Part shown: positions 56,059-64,000 of the stretch, one piece after another
Numbering within the stretch: position 1 is the stretch's first letter
Layout of the letters: every line of letters begins with the position of its first letter
Assembly: GCA_963693305.1 (NCBI GenBank)
Contig: OY855914.1
Location: 21,467,472 to 21,531,471, forward strand
DNA from: Meandrina meandrites
Lineage: Eukaryota; Cnidaria; Anthozoa; Scleractinia; Meandrinidae
Length of the DNA: 64,000 bases
Reading direction: 5' to 3'
The notes under the pieces: model-generated
Told to the model about the DNA's origin: nothing
What the model saw: only the letters and a program-made list of their open reading frames with translations
Database searches by the model: none
Program-made: the position numbers and the translations under genes

Positions 56059-56643
56059 ATGGGAAGAGGAAGAGGCAATGGTCCTGTTGATCAAAGCACT
56101 AAAAAACCGAAAGTTAGAAAAAACAAAGAAAAGGGAGTCGATTGGCAAATATTTCAGCCAAACTCAATAGGAGAAAATAAAGAATTGCCAATACTTGTAT
56201 CAGAAGAACTTCTTGCAGAAATGAAAAAAAATGAGTCCACAAGAATTAATGAATAATCTTTTGCCGGATAATGGGAACAATGTCAGTTCAACATCAGAAA
56301 AAAACGACTGCCTACTTTCCGAGGGAATTAAAAAACTTCCCCCAGAACTTAGTAAAAAAATCTACAAAGAGTATATTACCATAAAGCTCAGGCCGCGAGC
56401 TGATCTTGGCTGGGACAAAGTGAATGATGCCATTACCAAAGCACCATTTTGCGAACACAATGAACAAATTGTAAAGGTCTTATTTTGCCATAAATGTCGT
56501 GATTGCAGGCGAAATGGTCTCTGTAATATGTGCAGCAAAAATGGAGTCGAACACTTTCTCGCTATCCAGTTTATGATGAAAATGATTACGATGAAGTTTT
56601 CAAGAAATCTTTCTACTCGAGTTGGTGCGGAGCCGTTGCGTGA
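56059..56643 (+). pseudogene. Cys-rich protein homologue, two frameshifts
   Basis: MGRGRGNGPVDQS start, frame lost in an A-run at about 56,222 and regained in another frame (SPQELMNN...), lost again near 56,562 before the Tyr/Asp-rich end and the WCG motif. The Cys cluster CHKCRDC, GLCNMC is present. Only one copy here, unlike element 1. Confidence 0.7.
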
Positions 56644-56842
56644 CATTTTTTCTCAGTTTCTGCCTCTCGCATCGCCTCCACGACTTGATATGTTATCTGT
56701 CTGACCTCGTTCTGCCAAACGGGTATAGAAAGTTCATTTATAGGATACCTAAGAGCATGAAATAGTAAAATCATTTTGCCTATATTTTGTAAAAGCAATC
56801 ATTCTTTAATAAAGTGGAACAATGTTCTCTTAGACTGAATTT

Positions 56843-57341
56843 TTATTTCGAAACGTCGCCGATGCTGCCAAGAAGCTTTTTTTGCATGCGCATTCTTTCT
56901 TCGTGCATGGCCTCTTGTCGTATTTTTTCGATGTCAGGGCTGCTCTGTTTATTTTTTTCCTTTGGAAGTGTGCCTTTCCGTAGAATCTCCTTCTGAATAC
57001 GATAGCTCTCTTTTTCATCAAGAATGCTTTGAAACTCAGCATCGCTTATTTTACCGTCAATGAGTGATTTTGACAGTATGAGGTTGACAGTATCACATTT
57101 TGACAAAGCCAGAAATACCGCCAGCAGAAAAGCTAGCGTAGTTGATAATGGTTTTAGTTCGTTTATATTTTTTGGCAACAAGCCGATAATGTGAAACTTC
57201 ATCACTTAAATATTTTAAAACTTCGTTTGCTTTCTGCATACGAAAATTGTTATCTGGTTGAGTTGGAAGAATCGGATAGAGTGTTGTCTGAGTTTCTGTT
57301 TGTTCATAAGCTGGTGCAGTTGGTAATACGTTGGATGACAT
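56843..57341 (-). pseudogene. 222-aa protein homologue with internal 170-nt deletion
   Basis: Start (ATGTCATCC) and end match 52,912-53,580, but the hydrophobic Gly/Ala core and the joining region are deleted, and the deletion changes frame. Confidence 0.8.
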
Positions 57342-57368
57342 GGTTATATTTACAAAATTATTTTTTGT

Positions 57369-58044
57369 TTAATTTATTTCAATTAGAAACTGAAGAGGTT
57401 CCTGATTGAAGTTGAAAAGGTCATTATTTTCTTCTCTGACTGATATTGTCAAATTTGTGATATGTTTATCAGCAGAAACTTCGCGTAAGACATGTTCTGG
57501 GCCACTTTGATAAAAAAACTTTTTGATATGGTTTTCCTGTTATATCAAAAGTTTGTAAAACAGTAGACGATTTTCCATTAAACAGATTCTGTTCTTTGTC
57601 AACTAAATCGCAATGAATGTAATAGGTCGTGGGTGACTTTAAACGTTTGACATATCTCATAAATGGTAAATCTTGATCAATGCCAAGCAGTTTGGATAAG
57701 TTCTTATCGAACGTTATTTTTTCATTAAATGGATCCACTTTTTCTATAACCATCTGACCGACAGGAGTATTGATTTGTGTTGTTAATACGTTACCATATT
57801 TTTTAAAAGAATTTTGAAGTGTTTTTGCCATTTCTTCGATTGTGTAATAACCTGGCAAAATGGATTCAGATCTTTGATTTTTTTTATCATCAGTGTAGAA
57901 TATTTTACTACTTTCCTTTAAGTTAAACTACGAATTGTAAAGGGAGCATGAAAGCAGCCGTATATAGCTTGGTTTTGGAATAGGATAGGGTTCAAAATAG
58001 ACCGTATGCGGATTTTCTTTTGTAACAACAATTAGAATGACCAT
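57369..58044 (-). pseudogene. minor capsid homologue with stop and frameshift
   Basis: TGG has become TAG after SLYNS (about 57,929), and one extra T near 57,520 shifts the frame close to the end. Otherwise very similar to 52,207-52,884. Confidence 0.8.
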
Positions 58045-58082
58045 TTTATAATTAGAGAAAAATATTTTGTTTAAATATAAAC

Positions 58083-59374
58083 ATGGATGCTCTTCTAAAA
58101 TGGATTCAGACACCACAAGCTGACACCATTGCCAAAGTGGCAGAACAGAAGGCATGGAAAACCTTTAATGCAAAATACCCGAATGCTGATAAATCTAAGT
58201 TTGAGCCACAGACCGATTTCGCCAAAGATCACACAGCAACCTCAGAAATTTATTTCAAAGCAGGGCCAGGCCATTTGATAAACGTTTTTGGTTCAGACAG
58301 CAGATATTGGAGCCCGGAAATGAAAAGTGCGCTGGGTGTTGGCCAATCATCAGAAGGTTTTCCACAACAGCTTACACCAAGTGGTTTAAAAGGTGACTCT
58401 TTGCCGATTCCTGCTGTTGGCTTTCACGATGCCGCACCGAGTTTGAAAAAAATATTTAATAACCAACTGAATATTTACGTAACACCGGACCAGTATTTCA
58501 CAACAAAGTTCATAGAGATATTTCAAAAAACCAAACTTACCCACCGTTCAGGGAAAGAGTCCAAAACATGGCTAGCCGGCCCAAATATGAAATATTGGCC
58601 ACAGCAGCTGAATTTTGCTGTCTGGTGTGCGACAACGGGCTGCGGTATCAGTCGCAAAATTTTTGATGATAACTCTGCTATCCCTTTGCCAGCGAATGTG
58701 CGAGCTTTTTACAAGTTCCATATATATTTTACTGTCAGGCGGATATTGTTTCAGATGGGAGGGATACAAAGCATAAGCGCTTTGCCTGGCGACCCTACTT
58801 TTGACCAGCTTAACAACAAATACGACGTCGCTTCGTACAAAAGAATATGCAATGAGTTCGGAGTCGACCCGTCAAGCGATTTTCGTTTTAAAAGAGGCGC
58901 AAACCACGGCCTGGGAAGTGTTTACATCTATGTCACAAACGTTGGACCTGATAAAACGTCAGTCAGTTACCCCGGTTACGATAAATTTTCTGACGAAGGT
59001 GGTTCAGGCTCAAAAGGTAACTTGATTTATTATATCAAGCAGGATGACGCTGCCTACGGACAGGCAGACTGGTTTTGTCCCAATGTAGCAGAAGGTCTGA
59101 CCCAGGCGGGTTTGGCGCGAACAAACCAGTCGATAGAGGCGTTCGTTTACTGCGTTTTGGGTTCACAGGTGAATGTTAGAAGCAGGATACTTGGGACAGG
59201 AGGGCGCGCAAAGGAAGCGCAAAGTGAGTTCCTTGTGCTAGTGGAAGACTCAATAAGGCAACCGGATCTGGCAAAGTCAGTTCAAAGGTACCAACTTGCA
59301 GTCGACGAGGCTAAGGTGAGGCTTAACCTTGCTGTGTGTCCGGGGGCCTTGCTGATGCCTGCGCGTAGATGTTG
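58083..59374 (+). pseudogene. 542-aa protein homologue, C-terminally truncated (430 codons)
   Basis: About 97% alike to the intact copy, then ends shortly after CPGALLMPAR. The following sequence is the region just upstream of MCP, so a deletion of about 1.7 kb removed the linker, the membrane anchor and the entire coiled-coil gene. Confidence 0.85.
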
Positions 59375-59436
59375 ATGAAGTTATTTTATATTTACAATTG
59401 AAATTTTAATTGAACATTTTTATATTTCTTACAATA

Positions 59437-60690
59437 ATGGACGGTGTACAAGAAAACCTTCGACCAACACGCAGTGAAAAAACTCTCGGCACTCTAAAAG
59501 CGGAGCGCGCGGTGAAACGCATCACTTTCGTGCGCACAGAAGCCAATCCGCAGGAAACGCTTTATGTTTCGGTGCCTAAGCTGAATAAAAACGAGGTCAT
59601 TGTTCCCGGCTCACTTGCGCTGCGCTTCAACATCGATTTGAGCGGAGGCCATGCCAACAACTTTCTTGTCGACAATGTTGGACAGGCGCTAGTTGACAAA
59701 CTTGTTGTGAAGTACTCTGGCACCATACTGCAGGACACAGTTAGTTACGACATTTACAAGATATTCGAGGACCTCTTCCTATCGCAGGAGGAGCGCGACA
59801 ACATGTTGCAAGATGGAATCCAGAGTGAGGATCTAAACAAAATTCGCTCAAACGCGGGTGATAAGAAGACCTCAGGCGTCGCTGCAGAAATCAAACTGAA
59901 CGGGATTTACGGAACCAAATACAGGATCCGCCTTGACCACCAGATTTTGAACGACCACGGGACCTTTTATCTGCAGGCTCTATTCAACGATCTTGTGTTC
60001 GAACTGTTACTTGCACCAGCCTCTCAGGTCGTCAGAGGTTCAGACCCCTCGAAGCTGAAATATAAGCTGACAAACATCCAGCTGGAGTACGAGATGATAA
60101 GAAGCAAAACACTGGCAGATGAAGCCCTCAGCGCATACACAAATGGAAAAGAATTCGCATATGACCACATTCAGCGTGACGAAGTGGTTATGTTTGCCAA
60201 AGGCACAGACACAAGGCTGAATCTCAGAGTTAACCCACAGAGAAGGTCCCTCAAAGGAATCTTGCTACTGTTTGTCGAGCCCTATGTTACTGGCGCAAGG
60301 CAGGCAGAAACTTACTTAAACCCAGACCTGACGAAAGTTAGTGTCACAGTAAACGGCTCTCCCAACAGGCTGTACAACAACGGACTTGAAGGAATTGATG
60401 TTTGGGAAGAGGTCAAACGCTTCTTTCTAAAATCCAAAAACAAAACACAGCACATGAATGCAACAAAGTTTTATACAGAAAACAAGTTCGGGCTTATGAT
60501 CGATCTGCGTACCATGGCTGACCACTCGATGCACGGAAGCGGCACGCGACTTGTAAACACAAAGGACGGGGTACAACTGGAGCTCGAGAGGAATGCAAGC
60601 GGCTCGGGCAATGTGAACTGCCACATTTACGTAATCAGTGACGCGCAGATGAATATATTAGGAAGGCAATTAGAATCTGTGCAGTACTAA
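59437..60690 (+). CDS. major capsid protein, Polinton 2 copy
   Basis: 417 aa from ATGGACGG, intact and close to 47,833-49,086 with scattered conservative changes. That it stays open in an otherwise broken element may be chance or recent age. Upstream tatatttcttacaat matches the element 1 promoter-like motif. Confidence 0.82.
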   Translation: MDGVQENLRPTRSEKTLGTLKAERAVKRITFVRTEANPQETLYVSVPKLNKNEVIVPGSLALRFNIDLSGGHANNFLVDNVGQALVDKLVVKYSGTILQDTVSYDIYKIFEDLFLSQEERDNMLQDGIQSEDLNKIRSNAGDKKTSGVAAEIKLNGIYGTKYRIRLDHQILNDHGTFYLQALFNDLVFELLLAPASQVVRGSDPSKLKYKLTNIQLEYEMIRSKTLADEALSAYTNGKEFAYDHIQRDEVVMFAKGTDTRLNLRVNPQRRSLKGILLLFVEPYVTGARQAETYLNPDLTKVSVTVNGSPNRLYNNGLEGIDVWEEVKRFFLKSKNKTQHMNATKFYTENKFGLMIDLRTMADHSMHGSGTRLVNTKDGVQLELERNASGSGNVNCHIYVISDAQMNILGRQLESVQY

Positions 60691-60695
60691 TAGAA

Positions 60696-62395
60696 ATGGA
60701 ACCGAGCAAGATACCCTTCAACGCTCTGATTGTGGGCCCAACAAATTCAGGCAAATCTAAATATGTGGTTGACCAGATCTACGGCCCTTTCCGCGGCAAG
60801 TTCGACTACTTTGTGCTTATCTGCCCAACATTCGCGCACAACAAGACCTACCACCGAATTGGTGAAAATGATCCAAGAATGATTGTGATAATATGCAAGC
60901 AGCATGAGGTTGAAATTTTTTTGAATATCGTGACCTGGCTGTTTGAGGGCACCAACACGCTCATAATACTCGATGACTGCGCAGCCTCCAAAGATGTGAA
61001 AGGGCGCACAGGCCAGCTGGTGAATCTTGGCTTTTCCGCCCGACATATCGGCATCAGCGTTTGGGTGCTGACCCAGAAGATTTTTTTTATTTATTTATTT
61101 ATTTATTTATTTGATGCTCAAACATTACTTACATTACACTACATTACATTACATTAAAAAACCTTTACTGACATTACATTACATTGCATTATCTTGCACA
61201 AAACGTACTACGTTAGTTACGCTACACGTTACAGGCAAATTACGGTACATGTAAAAAACTTAATACACTCTCCAAAAGACTTGATAATCTTATAAATTAC
61301 ATTGTAAAAAGTTGATAATAGGCTTCCACTTTTCATCGTGAGATTTCAGTTTGTTATTTTTTAGGGCAATCGAACGCTCGATGGATTCAATATACTTTAT
61401 TTTTGTGATGGCTTGAGGTAAAAAGGGCAAAATATTGTTAAGCCGGTTGGCATAAATAACCTGTTTACCAATAATAATAATATGGTTTAGAAGGGTCCAA
61501 TTGAGATTCTTTTGAACTAGGCCAAAAATTATATCGTAATCATTTAAAAAATCAATATCTATGTCTATGGATTTCAGCCAGAGAACAACCGACTTCCAAA
61601 AGGCTATGCTATGTTTGCAATAACAAAAAAGATGCTCGAGAGATTCCTCTGGCGCATGACAGAAAGTACAGAGTGGAGAGCTGACTATTTTCATTTTGTA
61701 TAGAGATTTATTGGTGTACAATATCCGATTGAGAATTTTGTATTGAAAAATTCTTGTATTGGTGTCGATTGTAACAACATGTGGAATTACATAAATTGTT
61801 TCCCAATCTAAGTCATGATTGTTAAATAATGTTGTATATTTTTGTCGTGCGGAAGGGTACACTTGAATCGTTTCTACCAACTCCCAGTATAGTTTTTTCG
61901 AGCTAATCAAATCAAGCGAAAAGCTTTTACCGTTTAAACAGAGAGTATGCTGCATTACAGGTGGGCCGTGAGATGCGGTAGGAATCCCATTCGAATTAAT
62001 TAAGTCTCTCCATGGAGAAGGAACGGAGTCAAAAATACCCAGAAGTGAGAAAAAATCTATAAACGTAAGCCCAGTAGCCGCAAAAGAGGGCCAAGGCTTT
62101 AACTTGCCATAATTGGTCAGAATGTCAGAAATGAAAATGATACCTTTTGAGAATAGTCTTTTATAGAAAGAAGATAACCAGCATAACACCTTCCTTCCGG
62201 GAAAACGTGGCGGCTATCGTTTTATTTTACACTCCCTCAGCCAAAACTACGAAGGCGATCTTTGATGATTACGCCGGCGAACTCTCCCACGATGAGTACA
62301 AAAATCTGATTTCAAAGCTGAAAGAGCGGAAGTTCTCTTATCTCGTGTTCTCGCTTCGCTACCCCTACGGTATTCATTTTGAATTAAAAAAATAA
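60696..62395 (+). pseudogene. packaging ATPase split by a LINE
   Basis: 60,696 to about 61,081 encodes the Walker A and Walker B part through VLTQK. The rest resumes at about 62,169 and ends at 62,395. The 1.09-kb insert at 61,082-62,168 is flanked by agaagat on both sides. Confidence 0.88.
61082..62168 (-). mobile_element. 5'-truncated non-LTR retrotransposon (L1-like ORF2 end)
   Basis: Minus-strand insertion with 7-bp target duplication agaagat (61,075-61,081 and 62,169-62,175). The 3' end is a TAAA-type repeat tail (ttta repeats at 61,083-61,112). The ORF from 62,168 to 61,290 is the C-terminal part of ORF2 after the RT core, with a zinc-knuckle CTFCHAPEESLEHLFCYC typical of zf-RVT. The first seven codons of the longer open frame come from the ATPase flank and are not LINE sequence. 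Confidence 0.8.
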
Positions 62396-62413
62396 AAGTT
62401 GTATATAGTTACA

Positions 62414-63001
62414 ATGGCTGAACAAGAGTTCGCAGAAGTTATAAACCTACTGGAAGCTGAGCCGTCGAGCAGCCCAGCTGGTAGTAGCATTGTGCCAGAC
62501 TTAACAAGCTTAACCGTCCCCGGACCTAACATTCCTGCTCTTCGTGAGCAGCTGGCCGTGCTTGTATCAACAGGCAAATCCAAAGAGGCCATCGGAGTGC
62601 AATTAACACATGAGCAGTTGAAACGCTTGACTGATAAAGAAGTTGAAAAGTACTACAAGAGATATAAAACCTTCGTTGGCAGCAAGACAACCGAAAGCAT
62701 GGTTGACAACCTGCTTACGCTTCTGACAAGAGGCCTGCAAATGGTTATTGAAATAGATGACGTTGATGCAATGAAAAAAGAACTAAAAGAAGACTTCATT
62801 ATTAACAAAGAAATGACAGATTTTGTTGGCAGTCTCTCTTTGAAATATGGAAAATTTCTTGCTCCTATTTCTGCTGCTTTGATAACGGCGAAGCACATTG
62901 ATTTTAACTCACATTTGCAGAGAAAGGATGAATCAAAATTAGAAGAAATTTCTGAGCATACCTCACCAACTGCTGAACAATTACAGACAAATTCTGAGTA
63001 A
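62414..63001 (+). CDS. 195-aa conserved Polinton protein, element 2 copy
   Basis: Intact homologue of 46,604-47,188, one residue longer. Both copies share LTHEQLKRLTDKEVEKYYKR. Unknown function. Confidence 0.7.
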   Translation: MAEQEFAEVINLLEAEPSSSPAGSSIVPDLTSLTVPGPNIPALREQLAVLVSTGKSKEAIGVQLTHEQLKRLTDKEVEKYYKRYKTFVGSKTTESMVDNLLTLLTRGLQMVIEIDDVDAMKKELKEDFIINKEMTDFVGSLSLKYGKFLAPISAALITAKHIDFNSHLQRKDESKLEEISEHTSPTAEQLQTNSE

Positions 63002-63048
63002 TTTCTAAGTATTATTCTATTTGCTTAACATATACGCTTTGTTTCAAA

Positions 63049-63543
63049 ATGTCAACCGAACAATCCGAGCAGGGTGAGACCCCGCAGGTCGATATCACAC
63101 AGCAAGCAACAACTCCAACTCCAACTACAGCCCCGCATCGTGCAAAAAATCCCAAGCGTGTGGCTGCAGGCAAATTGGTTGCTGAAAGAACGCGGCTAGC
63201 CGGTGAATAACAGAAAAAAGCAGCAGCTGAGGCTGATATTATAATCGCAAACAACAAGTCAAAGGCCACTGCCCCGGTTTCTGAGCCAGACCCGCCTATT
63301 GCAGACGAAACACCAAAGAGTACCGAAGATATCAACAAAGTTGATAATAGCAGTCTCAGCACCACCCAATGGCTTGCTGTTGCAAGTATAGTCGTTTCAC
63401 TGATCGGGATTTATTACAAACGTGAAGAGCTCAAGGCCGTATTTAGCAAAAAGACACCTGAGCCACAACCTGCTCGCAAAAAGACACCCGAGCCACAGCC
63501 TGCTCGCGCAACACAGACCAGAGGTGTAAAACATTTGGATTGA
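63049..63543 (+). pseudogene. basic Pro/Ala-rich membrane protein homologue with in-frame stop
   Basis: A TAA replaces CAA after TRLAGE (about 63,208). Otherwise the frame is open to TGA at 63,541, including PEPQPAR repeats that show what the complete C-terminus looked like. It informs the frameshift in the element 1 copy. Confidence 0.7.
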
Positions 63544-63580
63544 ATATTTACGAATTATTATTATACCTGCCTACTATACC

Positions 63581-63742
63581 ATGAAGAAAGTTGATGTTCC
63601 CCAAGTTCTTATTTCAACCGCGGCCATTTTTGGAATCGGACTGATATGGTACGACTTCAACGTGAAGGTTGTTAATACGGTCCGTGATCTTTTGAATGCT
63701 ACATTGTATAACCCGGACGCAGAAGAAGAGACAAATAATTAA
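63581..63742 (+). CDS. 53-aa single-span protein, element 2 copy
   Basis: MKKVDVPQVLIST... with a membrane-like segment; homologue of 45,890-46,045. Intact. Confidence 0.65.
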   Translation: MKKVDVPQVLISTAAIFGIGLIWYDFNVKVVNTVRDLLNATLYNPDAEEETNN

Positions 63743-63789
63743 TTTTGATTTAAACTTTTGTATGTTTCCATTTCTATACTTACAAAATA

Positions 63790-64000
63790 ATGTCAGACAA
63801 CAAGCTTGTTAAAACAATCACAGATGCTGCTACTATCACTGGTTTTGCCGCCGGCATCGGCTGGGTCGCAAAAAAGGTTGTCTAAGAGAATTTTACTTGT
63901 GACCCCAGCAGCAGTGCAATGAACTACGTGAAGTTTACAGCCGTCGTGGCGGGGAGCATTGCGCTCAAACAGTACCTCGAGGACCAAAAAATCCTTCCCA
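63790..64000 (+). pseudogene. 75-aa membrane protein homologue with in-frame stop, cut by window end
   Basis: MSDNKLVKTITDAATITGFA...; TAA at 63,883-63,885 where element 1 has AAA. Continues beyond the window. Confidence 0.65.

Larger units (their letters stand above)
55681..64000. mobile_element. Polinton/Maverick element 2, inverted orientation, runs off the window
   Basis: Same family as element 1 but reversed: TIR, Cys-rich gene, 222-aa and minor capsid genes (minus), 542-aa gene, MCP, ATPase, 195-aa protein, basic membrane protein, 53-aa and 75-aa proteins (plus). The integrase and PolB should lie beyond 64,000. It carries many lesions, a 1.7-kb deletion and a LINE insertion, so it is older and inactive, although MCP is intact. 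Confidence 0.88.

Overview
The window reads as nuclear DNA of an anthozoan cnidarian, most likely a stony coral or a close relative. This is inferred from AT-rich, intron-rich host sequence with mini-exons, six-cysteine sushi exons, a dense load of short foldback/TIR elements, and two Polinton/Maverick-type elements whose small ORFs look like those I associate with cnidarian genomes. No species is claimed.

Layout. (1) 1-5.57 kb holds the 3' end of a plus-strand coiled-coil gene made of tiny exons. (2) About 3.27-16.21 kb and about 17.11-24.31 kb are two direct copies of one segmental duplication. Each carries the last four exons of the coiled-coil gene and, at the far end, one minus-strand sushi exon. 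In the first copy that exon is split by a 4.85-kb TIR element with an 8-bp target duplication, which carries an 850-bp array of 9-bp units. (3) 24.15-27.34 kb holds five intact minus-strand sushi exons of a multi-domain secreted or surface protein, with decayed exon copies and transposons between them. (4) 28-39.6 kb is mostly nested TIR/foldback elements plus one weak two-exon gene candidate. (5) 39,629-55,199 is a complete 15,571-bp Polinton with 395-bp TIRs and a 5-bp CAGTT target duplication. (6) 55,681 to the window end is a second, more decayed Polinton of the same family in opposite orientation; its ATPase gene is cut by a 5'-truncated LINE.

The first Polinton encodes a protein-primed type family B DNA polymerase with an embedded zinc/EndoVII-like module, an rve integrase, an A32-like packaging ATPase, a double-jelly-roll-type major capsid protein, a probable penton-type minor capsid protein, a coiled-coil membrane protein, a 542-aa conserved protein, several small membrane proteins and two tandem Cys-rich proteins. 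I find no maturation protease. Replication (PolB), integration (INT) and virion morphogenesis (MCP, minor capsid, ATPase) genes together suggest a virus-like life cycle. A few lesions (one in-frame stop and several frameshifts, some in homopolymers) suggest a young but probably inactive copy, or in part assembly error.

The most interesting signal is at the Polinton ends. The outermost 144 bp of the TIR is itself an imperfect inverted repeat. In the second Polinton the stem sequence has changed but the fold is kept, with matching changes on both arms, which points to selection for a terminal hairpin.
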